Shown here: positions 25,323 through 37,800 of the stretch, piece by piece
Position numbering within the stretch: position 1 is the first letter of the stretch
Layout of the letters: every line of letters begins with the position of its first letter
NCBI GenBank assembly: GCA_026225945.1
Contig: JAMJFZ010001797.1
Location: forward strand, 1,312,001-1,376,000
DNA from: Cricetomys ansorgei
Taxonomy: Eukaryota > Chordata > Mammalia > Rodentia > Nesomyidae
DNA: 64,000 nucleotides
Direction of reading: 5' to 3'
Position numbers and translations under genes: made by a program
Notes under the pieces: model-generated
Told to the model about the DNA's origin: nothing
What the model saw: the letters and a program-made list of their open reading frames with translations, nothing else
Databases searched by the model: none

Positions 25323-25488
25323 GGTTCATTGAAAAATCCTTAGTGATATTGGCATGTTCCAAGTGACATAAATTAGCCAATGACTCGGAATGATGGATTC
25401 TCTGAAGACTGGAAATGGTTTGCCAGTGGTTGGACCAGGGACTGATATAGGCATATCTTCACTCCCCATGCTGGGGTACTTGGGAAAA
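25323..25488 (+). CDS. USPL1: USPL1 exon 2 (first coding exon; start at 25390)
   Basis: The exon opens after a T-rich tract and AG at 25321-25322. It has 67 nt of 5' UTR, and coding starts at 25390 with two consecutive ATG codons (Met-Met-Asp-Ser), the same start as human USPL1. It encodes residues 1-33, ending Gly-Tyr-Leu-Gly-Lys, and stops in phase 0 before the donor GTTAGT at 25489. The donor is weaker than consensus. The exon was too short to stand out as an open frame and was found from the protein match. Confidence 0.9.
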
Positions 25489-28400
25489 GTTAGTGAACTT
25501 ACTTTTGGCCTTGGTGCAAAATTGGTTTTTTTTTTTCCTCTTGTATTTGAAATTTAAATTCAGTTTTCATTTTATGAACGGAATCCTAAAAAAAAAATTC
25601 TGTATTCCACGGAAATCTTACAGCAATGGCGAAAGATTATTATAATTTGTTTACCTCTCTGTTATTGATGTGTGAAAGTAGAAGTAATGCCTACGTTTGC
25701 TATTCTTTGAAAATGTTTTCCTTTGCAGTTGCTGTTTCCTTTTCTTGTGAGTGAAACTCGAAATTTAATATTTAAAACTATAAACAGGTTGTTTAGATAA
25801 TAAGTATTTAAGGCCATATACGGTTTGTGTGTGCTGTGTTTGATCTTGCCAGAATACTCTTTTGTAACGTAATATGATTTAGGAATGTCTCTCTTAATTT
25901 GTTCTGTTTCTCTTTTAGAATTATGATTCAGCTAAAGTTACCACAGGTGGGCATTGCCCTGCTTGCAGAGTGAAAGGAAAGCTAAACGCTCTGAAGACTT
26001 ATCGAATCAGCTTCCAGGAGTCCATCTTCCTGTGTGAGGATCTCCAGGTAAAGTGCTAACATGATATATATATGGGTTTCAGCCTTCTGCTTTTCATCAT
26101 TGTTTAAATGTTATTTATTTTGTATTTTCCGGAGCACAGACTTAGAATGCAGAGATAATATGAGTTTCTAAATCTCTCTGACACACAATTTTAAGTAGTT
26201 TACTATTTTCCAATTGGACTGCTTAGTTATTGCTATTTACTGTTAACCTTGTGGGGATCCTTATTAAAATTTCAGCATATAGTATAGTTATTTCTTACAC
26301 CCCTCCTTAACAGGGTCTCACTGTGTAGCTTTGGCTGTCCAAGAACTCACTATGTAGAACATGCTGGCTACAGTTCAACGGAAATCTGCCTGTCTCTGCC
26401 TCCTGAGCACTGGGATTAAAGTTGTGTGCTACTACACCTGGCCATATAGTAGTTACTAATCTCTGTTTTACCTGGAAGGGTGTTTTGATAATTGGTTAGA
26501 TGAAAAACAGTGTATACGATCTGTGCTAACTTTTATGTACTTAAAAGCTTTAAGGAGGCCAGGCGTGGTGGTGCATTCCCATAATCCCAGCATTTGGAGG
26601 GTTGAAGTGGAATTGCCATAATTTTGAAGCTAGCCTGGGCTATATAAGAGACCTTATCGCCAAAAAAAGAAGAAGCTTGTCATTTAGAATGAATTGTAGT
26701 TTGTATCCAGTGATACAACTCTTATGTGGAGCGGATTATATTTCATGACTTATATCTTTAGTGCCCACAGTCTGCTAAGTAAAAGCAGCAGTATGACCTC
26801 TCATAAACATTCTGTTTACATTGTATAAATTTTAAAAGTTAATGTTCACCAGAAACTGACTTTTAGCACTAAAAATGATCCTGTTTGGTTTTAGTTTATT
26901 TTTGTTGGGGTGTTTGTCTGTTGTAACTCTGGCTGTCCTGGAACTCACTCTGTAGACCAGGCTGGCCTGGAACTCACAGAGATCCTCCTGCCTCTGCCTC
27001 CCAGTTGTTTTGTTTTACAATAAAAGAGTTTGTGGTGTTAAAAAGTTCTGCAAACTAATTTGGCATTTAAAAAATAACCACCTGCACTCCCTAAAAAAAA
27101 ATCCAAGATAACATTTTCAGATCTATTTTTGTTTTCTTTTTTTCTCCTTATGTACAAAACTTTACACATGAAATTTCTTGCCAATATACAGCTGCCATCC
27201 CTAAAATGTTGTCAATTGAATAATAGAACATTGAGGGCTGGAGAGATGGCTCAATGGTTAGTGCTCTTGCAGAAGACCCAGGTTCTGTTCCCAGCACTCA
27301 CAGGGTGGCCCACAACCTTCTGTAATTCCAGTTTCTGGGTGTATGTACGTATATGCAGACAAAACACTCATACACATAAAATAAATAAAATCTAGAAAAT
27401 AAAAATGGTTAATCAGTGTTAATCCCATAAAGTATTTGTAGAGTGTAGTACATTAAGCTTTAGTCACTTAGCAGCTAAGCCACATAAAGAGGACAAGGCC
27501 ATCATTTTACTTGTTTGTAGTCAGGAGTTAGCAGCTGTGATTTTCCAGTGATTCGCTGTCTGCCACTCAGTGGGTGGCTTAGGGCCATCCTCTGCTGCTT
27601 CAGGAGGCCACAGAAAGACCAGGTGGTTAGATGGTTTGTGCTTTGAGCTTCTCCACTGAAACGCAGAGCAGGAGGAGGGCTAACGACCCAGTGCTGAGGA
27701 AGCAGGGGCATTCCGAGAGGTTTTAGGTCGGTGTGACTAGATGGGACTGGGGTGTCGCACCACCCCCTGCCCCACAGCCTTCCTGTGTATTGCTTTATGT
27801 GTTCTTATTTTATTCTGTAGAATATTATGAGTAAACACATTTTCTTGGCTTCTTTGCGACATCTTGATATTAAATGGTTGTGGGGAAATGTTTGCACCCA
27901 GTCCATCAGAAGTACAAGAGCCTGAGTTGGCAGGTGACTCTCTAGAGGGATAGTGCTCTCTTGGTATCCATTTCAGAAACTCATGGTGTCCGGGTAGATA
28001 GCATCGCATTTAAACTGTAGGATGTGTAGTTGGTGTCTGCAGAACTGACTGCTTATGTAGAGATCAAACCCCTGAGCATCTCTCTCACAATGTTCAAGGT
28101 CTTGAGAGCAGTACAGAAAGCAAGCAAGCTGTTTTTTCCTTTGACTAGTTGAAGGGCAACTGCAGTATTCCGGGGAGAAAGGGTACAAGTGGAGACGAGG
28201 GCCACGGCTGAATTCCATTTACACAGAACCTCTTCAGACTGTCATTTCTTCATACAAGCGCGGGACACTCAGTTTCCTCCTGTAAAATGGCAGTGTTTGC
28301 ATATGACCGCCCGCATAACTTTAAAATATTTCTAGATTATTCATAACATCTACTACGATTAAATGGAATGGTGTGCTGTGTGATTTAGGGACTTGACAAG

Positions 28401-31400
28401 GAGGTCTGTACATGTTCAGTATAGATACAGCCACCATAGACCTAATTACGTAGCTGTGGAGTGCGTGGATACAAAGCCTGTGGATACAGAGCCAGCTGTT
28501 CTTAGGGCTTGCTAGAGGTTTGGGAAACAGCCTAGGAGTGGGAGCAAGGATTATTCCTAGATATTCCTACTGAAAAGTTGGGAGAATTGAGTTCTAGTCA
28601 GTGAGCTTGGAAAGATGTTGGGAAAAGCAAGAGACGGGTGGAGTGAGCAGTTGAAACTATACATCCAACAACTGGTGGAGAATTTGAGATTGAAGATAAG
28701 AATTTGGTAGTCATGAATATAATATGTGGCTAACTGAACCAGACATTTGAGTGGTGAGTTAAACTAAGACCAAGGTTGAGCCTTGAGCTAGTATAAAGAG
28801 GTTGGGGATATTAATCAGGAAGACTTGGAGACATTTCTGTAGGAATAAAGCCAAGGAAATGGCGTTATTTTGGAAGTCAAAAGAAAGGGAGGTCAAGGAA
28901 GGTGAGGACTCTCGGCCCAGGTTGGGTAAAGGAGTGGTGATTGAAGTGAGTGGGAGTTTGAGAACTGTGGAGTGAAAAGGGGAGGAGAGGTTTGTTGTTT
29001 TTCTTCTTTCTTTTTTTTTAAGTTGGGAATAATACCTGGACATTTATATGCTTGCTCACCCTTTCTATCAGGGGAGGGGTAGGTGACTAAGGCTACCCCT
29101 GGAGCAGAGGGTGGGCTGTAATGCCCAGGGGAAGAGTTAAGTTGATGGAGCTTTGACAACATATTCAGAGCAATGGATGCATAGAGTACCAGTTAACCCA
29201 AAGGTGTGGGCATGGGAGCTTTCTAGACATGGTGACCACAGTACATTCATATTTAGCTGGTTGCGTTAGTCAAGATGCTTAAACCCCAGCCCTCAGGAGG
29301 GAGGCTTTGGCTGTTAGGCATAGATACTAACACGTTCAGTCTTTAACGCATCCCCTTTTTAAGTGATGAGGAACACTCTGGACTCATAACCCTACACAGT
29401 GCTTTGCTTCCTTGCTTTGTTTTTTGAGATAGGCCACGTAGTCCAGACTGGTCTAGAACTTAGTCTTCCCACTTGAGCCTCCCAAGTGCTAGGATTGCAG
29501 GCATATGCCGCCACTCCTGGCTCATTACTGATTTTTAAGTGTTGTCATTCCCAGGCAAAGCAGGATTTAGGAACTCTCGGGTCATGAGGCTTAGGTCAGG
29601 TTATTGCTGACCTCACTGTAAGCTAACAGTGCAGAGCCCGTCTGTGTGCTGGAAAGTTTAGGTGCTCACATGGAGTTCGGTTGTGTGAAAGGGCAAGGAA
29701 TTGAGTGCCTGTTGCACACCTGTTGCTGTGAAGTACATTACCTTGAGAGTGCTCTAGCTTCCCAGATGGCTTGATTTGGTATGGTGAGTATTTGGGTAGA
29801 CCAGGCAAGACTTTGCTGTGTATAGTATGGCGGACTGACTGACGATGAGTACAGGGGTACGGCTCCTCATTCAGCGGAGGGCACATGCATTGAAGACATG
29901 ATTTTTTTGTTCTTTTTGTTTTTGTTTTGTTTTTTTGCTTTTGTTTTGTTTTGTTTTTTTTGTCTTTGAAAACAGGGTTTCTTTGTTGTAACTCTGGCTG
30001 TCCTGGAACTCTGTAAACCAGGCTGGCCTCAAACTCACAGAGATCTTCTTGCCTCTGCCTCCCAGGTGCTAGGATCAAAGGCGTGCGCCACACTGCCCAG
30101 CTGGCATGTTTTAAATGAGACACTTAGTATGCAGGTACTTGAAATGCAGGCTACAAGGACTGGAGCATTGGCTCAGAGGTTAACAGCAAATACTGCTCTT
30201 GCAGAAGACTTGAGTTCAATCCCACCACCCACTTCAGGCAGTTCACGTTGCCTGTGACTCTCGCCTCCTAGGGACCTAATGGGGCATCTTCATGAACCAC
30301 ATTCACTCGGGCATACGTAACAGAAATAAGGATAATAAAAATAGATGTTAGAACATATAGGATACATAGAAAATATTTTGCAAAATTTTAACGTAAATAT
30401 AATGTAAAAATAAATAATGTAAACTTTTAATGCTGTAAGTTATTTCTCTCTCCCAAAGTAGCACTATAGTCTTTCTTTACATTATTGAAAGTTTCTATTT
30501 GCTTGACATTATATATATATACTTTTTAACTAAAGTGGAAATAGTGTTTTCCTTTAGTTTAGTTTATTGTAACTTTATTATGAGAAGCAGGGTTTCTTTA
30601 TATAGTTTTGGCTGTCCTGTGGCTTGCTTTGTAGACCAGGCTAGCCTCATACTCAAAGACCCACACGACTCTACTGCCCAGATGCTGAGGTTAAAGGCCT
30701 GTGCCACTATGTGAGGCTTGCATGATCTGATGATACAAATTAACTAGGGAAATATTCTTTGGGAGGGACAAAGTTTTTTTAGTTGCCTCTAGTTATTGGA
30801 AATTTAGGTTGATAGAGATACTCTCGTGTCACATGAATGCTAAAATTGTATGTGTTCCATGAAAACAGGAATCTAAGGTAAAGCTTGAACTGGTTTGAAT
30901 TATTGAGGTTTTTGTTTTGTTTACAATTTTAATTTTTCTTTTCTAGTGCATTTATCCTTTGGGGTCCGAATCACTTACTAATTTAATTTCTCCTGATTCG
31001 GAAGATTGTCACACTCCAAATAAGCCTCAAAAAAGAAAGAGATTGGAAACAAGCTGTAAGAATTTGCCTCTTCCTATACATTCTAAAAAGACTAGACGTG
31101 ACATTGTCACTGAGAGTCAGCAGACTTTGAATGGTAAATACAATGGAGAAGTGTGTGTTGACAGCTCATCAAACTTACCAGCTAACACTGGCCAGCAGAG
31201 TCCAGTCAGGACAGTTGCTTCCCTGGAGCAGAATGAGACTTTGGAAGCCGATAAGGTGGACACGGCTACTACAGAAGATCCTGCTACATTGGGTGTCTCT
31301 GGAACGCTTCCCTGGAAAGAAAGATCTGAACTGGAAATGGCATCTGAGCGCAGATGTGTATCGTTTTGTCAGACTCTGTGTGTCCAGTGGGAAAACACTG

Positions 31401-34400
31401 AGGCGCTCTGCTGGCTGGACTGTGTCCTCTCGGCTCTGGTGCACTTGGAAGCACTGAAGAAGACTGTGGTGGAGGTGTGCTCCAGGGAGGAGTGTGTGTT
31501 TGGGAGGCTGTTTGAAACGTACCACCAAGCAGACAGGCTTCTGTACACGCATCACTTGCATGGCGTCACAGGTTTGTACAAACTGACAAATGTCAAATGT
31601 CAGTGTTGAGCTTTGTCTCACAGCTTGTGGGAAAGAAGCCAGGGGCAGTCATTGTTCTATCTAGAGACCTAGGCAGGGAACCTAGGGATGGTGCCAGTAA
31701 CAGCTCGTTACTGTCCCCAAAGGGGCTAGTGATGGAGAATGGGGTAGTGCTGTGTCTTAGCTTTTCAGGGTTAGCGGTCATCATAGAATCTATCAGAGTG
31801 AGATCTGCAGTTTGTAAAGCGAAGCAACTAGAATGAAGTAGTAAATAAGAGTCACCTGTAATTCCCCAGCACTCTGCCCTTGACAGACAGATGTGCATCT
31901 GACTTGAGCATCCTTGGTTTTTGGTGTCTGTGTATGTATGTATGTGCATATGCATACATTTTTACAAATGATATGTTTTCTTGTCTTTGAGACAGTCTTT
32001 GTCTGTTGCCCAAGCCAGTCTGGAAATTGCGTTCCTCCTGCCTTAGCCTCGGGCATACTGCGATTGTAGGCATGCACCATTGCACCCTATTTTAATTTCT
32101 CCAAGATAGAATACTCATGAACCTTAACTTCCAATCCAAGAATTAAAACATTCTCAGACCAAGAGATGGCTCTTTGGGTAAAAGTGCTTGCCACCGAGCT
32201 TGATGACCTGGTATCTGCTAATGTATCTTTCGGTTGCTTAATATGAGTCCATCATTGAATTTTCCAATGCTCTGTTAATCACAAACCATGTCAAATCTCA
32301 GGGAATTCTATACTGGGGCGGCTAGGCAGAGTCTTCATCTTTCTTCCCCAATCCTCCTTCATTCTTCACAAACTCTCTCGCCTGCTTCTGCCTTAGACCC
32401 TTTAAACTTTTCACCCCACCCTCCTCTCCATTTCCAGGCCTTCATTACAACACAGTGATACTAGGCTGGGGTGATCAGAGTCTTTGCTCATGATCTGCTC
32501 CTGACATGCTCGTGACTGGTCACCTTCAACTGTAACACTTAGTTCTATCTGTGGAGATCTCAAGGCTAGCACAGGGTGTGATTAGGCAGGAAGCAAGGCA
32601 TCTGGCTTCCCAGCTACAAGGCGTCAAAACCACACACACAACAAAACAGCACACGAGAGTAAAATATCCCACTACAGGTATCAGTGCCCAGAACCCATGC
32701 GTTGGAAGGAGAAGACAGACCCCTGACAAAAGCATGATGTCCACTTCCCCACCCTCCAAGCACACATGAATGAATGAGTTGATGAATGAGTAATAAAATG
32801 GTAGTAGAAACACATCAGTACAGGCTTCCCTTGGTGTCCATGGTGGCTTAGCTCCATGACGTCCTGCCGATACCAGGGTCCTCTGAGAAATGACATAATG
32901 CTTGTATAAGGCCAATGCATATTGTCCCATATACTTTATATTTTAATGAACTGCTTAAGCCTGTTGCCCGTGTTGAAATCTCATGCATCTTTATTCTACT
33001 CTGTGATGCTGAGATCAGTCCCAGAATCTTGCACGCGCTAAGCAGAATTATACTCTAAGCCCATCCCATGAATTCCTAATGCAGTGTAAATGCTATGCAA
33101 ATACTGTGTGTGTAGGTGATACTGATAAGGAAGGCTGTTCGTCAGCACAGGTGCTGTTTTTTCCCGTTGTTTTCAGGTGGTTGGTTTGGAATGGGATGTT
33201 GGGACCTCCTGGTAGGGGCCATTTGTATGCTTACCTGTCAGTGGCATTTTTTAAACTATTCCAGCAATGTGTAAGATGCCTTCCAAATCCATTCATTCTC
33301 TGGGATTTCACATTGAGAGGTTTCCTATTTTAGTGCATAAAATAGTCTTCAGACTTGCTTTGCCTCTCTTAGAATTGGAAGAGATTTAACACACACACAC
33401 TTCTTATTCCTTCCCCTTTCTGTGAAATAACCTGTGCTGTTGTCATGTTCTTTTTTGGATGCATGTTCTTTCATCCTTGTTATTGTTTTAAGTCAGGTAC
33501 ATATTGCCGATTCTTCTCCCAGTTTGCAGCTTGTATTTTTAATTAAAAATGCTTTATTACATTAATCTATTTTTTGTATGTGAGAGTGTGTGAGTGTGTG
33601 TGTGTGTGTGTGTTTATGTGTGTGTTTCAGAAGACAACTTACAGGAGTCTGTTCTCTCACTGTGTGGGATTCTGGGTTCAAACACAGGTCATCAAATTTG
33701 ATAGCAAGTGCCTTTACCCTCTGAACCAAAGCGCTGATCCTTTTTTTACTTAAAAGAGGTCCTGATTTACAAGAAAATATTTATCTTTCCTTTAGAATCT
33801 AGTAATGTTTGTGGCTTTTAAAAAATACTTATTTTATGTGCATTGGTGTTTTGCCTGCATGCATGTTTGTGTGAGAGTGTCAGATCCCCTGGAACTAGAG
33901 TCACAGACAGTTGCGAGCTGTGCTGGGAATTGAACCCGGGTCCTCTGGAAGAGCGGCCAGTGCTCTTAACCACTGAATCATCTCTCAGGACCCATGTTTG
34001 TGACTTTCCTTCGTTTAGAAAGTCCTTAACTGACTGTATTCTCTGAGAAGTTATAGTCAATTTCTAGCGTTAAAATTATTTTATGTATTTTTTCATTATA
34101 TTTGTTGTGTGTGTGTGCATAACATGCATGTGTGTGGAGGTCACAGAACAACTTGCTGGAGTCGATCTCTCCTTTCGGGTTCTAGGAATGGAGCTCAGTT
34201 AGATTACAGTCACCCACAATTATTACTAATCACCCACAGTTAGATTATGGCTCTTGAAGTCTTGTATCTGTCAAGACTCCTCACCTTTTTGAAATGTTTC
34301 TGAAGTTTCTGTGTGTGTTTTTATCTGATTCTGCTTGCATTTTTTTTTGTTATTTCAATTCTTTGGCAGTCATTGTTGCAAGCTTTCTCTCCTGAGCATT

Positions 34401-34792
34401 ATAGGTGTTTCTTTGTTGATATATTAAAAGGTGTAATGGGGTTGTGAGGTCGTATGTGTGGATGCTGTGCATTGCTTCCCTGTTGTGTTTCCATTATGAG
34501 TTTCATGACCATAGCCATGTAGCTTTTGAATGCCTTGTAGATCAGTCTCCTAGAAGGGTGTTGAATGTGCGTATTAAGGTTCTTGCTGAGTGGCTTTCCA
34601 AAGAATTATTAAAATAGCTTCTTGGAACTGGAGAGATACACAGCAGTTAAGAGCACTGGCTGCTCCTGCAAGGTTTAGTACCTGTCACTCACGGGCCAGC
34701 TCTCATCTGCCTGTAATAACAGTTCCAGGGGATCTCACACCCTCTTCTGTCTCCACAGTTACCTGCACACATGTGATAGACATATAATCAGG

Positions 34793-34835
<43 letters not shown>

Positions 34836-37800
34836 CCTTTGGGAGAGTAAAAAAATGCTGCGCTTTTTATTACATGGAAGAACATATCTCAAATTCCTAA
34901 ACCACATTTAGAAGTTGCGATTTTGTTAAGTAAGACCTTTTGTTTCAGTTTGAGTTTGAGGTTTTTTTCCTTCATGTCTCAATCACTGTGGGTTTAGGAG
35001 TTTTAAAAGTCATTTTTTCACCAGCATTATTGCCTTAAGTTTGCCTTGATTTTTTTATTTGTTTGTTTGGTTTGGTTTTTTGAGACAGGGTTTCTCTGTT
35101 GTAACTCTGGCTGTCCTGGAACTCACTCTGTAGACCAGGCTGGCCTTGAACTCAGAGATCTACCTGCCTCTGCCTCCCGGGTGCTGGGATTATAGGCGTG
35201 CGCCACCACCTGGCCCTTTCCTTGGGGACCTTGGTGCTGAGTAGGTAACAGTTCATTGATGATTTCAAAAGCAAATTTTGGAATTGGAATTTAAATTTTT
35301 TACTTTTAGTTTATATTATCTAGATACATAATTAAAATTTTTCTGATCTTGTTAACTGTATTCAGGCTCTGTTATTCTGTATTGTATATTTTCCTCCTTT
35401 TTTTCTTTCCTTTCTTTTACTTTTTAGGAACAAGCAGCACAAGTCTTGGCTAATGCTCATTTAATTGAGAATGTGAATTGGTTTGGTTTGGTTTTTTTGT
35501 TGTTTTGGGTAGTTTTTTTTTGTTTTTTGGTTTTTTGAGACAGGGTTTCTCTATTCTAACTCTGGCTGTCCTGACTGTCCTACAGCTCTTTCTGTAGACC
35601 AGGCTGCCTTAAGCTGCCTCTGGAGTGCTGGGATTAAAGTTGTATGCCACTTTCTTTTTTTTTTTTCTTGGTTAAAACACACAAAGCAGAGTGTAATGAA
35701 TTATAATTGGGGTATCAGAGGCTCATCATTCTAACATGTGTACATGTTCAGCTATCCGTTGTTACTGTTTTTGAGAAAGACTTTCCTTGAGTTTTCATCC
35801 AGGTAGTAAGGACAAATGGTACTCTACCGATGACAGGTGTCAGCAGACTCTAAGGTATATCGCAGGAAAGGCAGAATAAGAAATGTTTTTACTTTTTGTC
35901 TCTGGAAAACGTACTGATAAGCTTTGGTTCTTACAACTATCTCAGTTTTTTTTCTGGAAAGATGAATTGATGAAAAATGATCATGTTCCTTTTTTTTTTT
36001 TAAGGTGAAGATTGTAAAAAACTGACGTCAGAAATATTTGCAGAGATAGCAACGTGTCTGAATAAAGTTAGAGATGAGATTTTTACCAAACTTCAGCCTA
36101 AGCTGAGATGCACATTAGGTGAGTAGCTGTGTAGCTTGACTGACCCACCTCAGAAGTGTGTGCGGCATAAGGAAATGCACTGCTGTGGTTCTTGGGGGAG
36201 AATTGGGGTATTTACCAGGAATCTACCACCGGTTAAGGCACTGTGATCCACACTTGTTCTGTGTAAGTATGCAGGCTGGTGTTCACCTCGTGAGTTCTCA
36301 AAGCCAGGTGAACACGTGGGGCTAAAACCCTTGGTAAAACCCCCGGCAGCCTCATCCAGACTTTTGGAAAGTGTGGTAAAGAGTTGGCATGTAGTTGGCT
36401 CTTCTGAACTTTGAAACCAAATCTTTAACTGCACAGCACAAGACTAAATTGTGGTAGAGAAGAACAAAGTGATCCAGTGACCCGAACCCAGGTCCGCCTT
36501 CAGGGTCCTGACATGAGTTGTAGGCTTTATTAGAAAACAAGAGGTACTTAACTACGCAGTCCTGGGCGGGATGTGATCCTGCCATCACTAACTGACCGTC
36601 CTTGTGCGGGTTTGAGGTTTCCCTTCCACACACAAGGTTCTGAGAGAGTGCCAGGTCCCTGGAACCACAGTTTCAGTGCTCTTTGATAGTGGAGGGAGGG
36701 CATAAATGTCTCTTAGGACGTCTCCGTTCTGCCGTCCAGGGTCTCTCAAGGAGCACGGGTGGAATTGCTCTGTCCGCTGTGAGTAAGTGTCTGGCTTCTG
36801 GGAGCAGAGTGCGGCAAGAGTTGAAATCTCTCAGGTTCTCCAGGGTCTGTACTGTTATGAAAACCTCCATTGGTTTTGAGGTGGGGTCCTACTACCTGCC
36901 CAAGCGTTCTCTGAGCTCATGAGTCTGTCGCTCGGGACTCTGAAGTAACTGGCCTTACAGGTGTGCACACCACACATTTAGGTTTTTGTTTTTAGAGGAA
37001 TCTCATTTATTGCCCTTTCCTCTTCATATTAACTCTTGGTATGCATGTCTGTGCGTGCCTGTGCGTGTGTGCGTACCTGCACATGCCACTCAGGAGACAG
37101 GTTGACACCAAGTATTTTTCCACATTTTAAATATGTATTAGAAGCCAGGCATAGTGTCACACACCTTTAATCCCAGCACTTAGGAGGCAGAATCAGGAGG
37201 ATCTCTGTGAGTCTGAGGCCAGCCTGGTCAACAGAGTGAGTTCTAGGACAGCCAGGGCTACATAGTGGGACCCTGTTTCTAAAAAAACAAACTAACAAAA
37301 AAACTAGCAATAGGATTGTATCACAAAGACAAATAGTAAAATAAAGAGTCTTTGTAACTGCAGATGTTTGCATAGATACTTGGGTAATGAGAAACCCGCT
37401 ATCTACCTTCTGGTCCTGCCATCATGACAGTCAGCTGGCCATGTTCTGGGCAAATGTATGCTGTTCTGGTCTAGGAAGAACAGGACCCTGAGAGCAAGAC
37501 TTGGTCTGGGAAGGAGGCAGAAAGCACTCTGTCTCCTAGGCCTTGTAAGCTCCCTGAGGATAAGGAAAGAAACCATTCTTACGGTGGGACTGTAAGAATC
37601 TGATCGCCTGTTAGACTGCTTTCTTGGCCTCAAGAGAGGGCATTCATGGTCCTCACCATCTCAATCTTAGAGTGGCAGGAGTTTATTCAAGGAGTGGACT
37701 GAAGGTTGAAGTGAGAGGGGAGAGTCAGAATTGATCCTTTACCCTTGTATGTCAGATCTGTCCACTGTAGGGTTGGTGGGTCTGATAGAAGTAGTGTTTT

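Larger units (their letters stand above)
26048..30946 (+). other. USPL1: USPL1 intron 3
   Basis: The intron is bounded by GTAAAG and TTCTAG. It holds at least six B1 and two B2 elements, listed separately. The stretch 27400-29415 is unique-looking sequence in which I recognise nothing; open frames there are short and unsupported. Confidence 0.85.
33450..34060 (+). repeat. Old L1 3'-region fragments split by SINEs
   Basis: Pieces such as 'attgccgattcttctccc' and 'cagtttgcagcttgtat' resemble the L1M-type 3' end. SINEs at 33560-33740 and 33820-33993 interrupt them. Confidence 0.35.
31572..36004 (+). other. USPL1: USPL1 intron 4
   Basis: The intron is bounded by GTTTGT and TTTAAG. It contains B1, B2 and B3 copies, two dinucleotide tracts and pieces that look like an old L1 3' region (about 33.45-34.05 kb). 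I recognise nothing in 32100-33440 or in 34230-34610. Confidence 0.85.

Noticed and set aside
29623..30123. 166-codon minus-strand frame
   Set aside because: Half of it is a B1 element and its A-rich tail.
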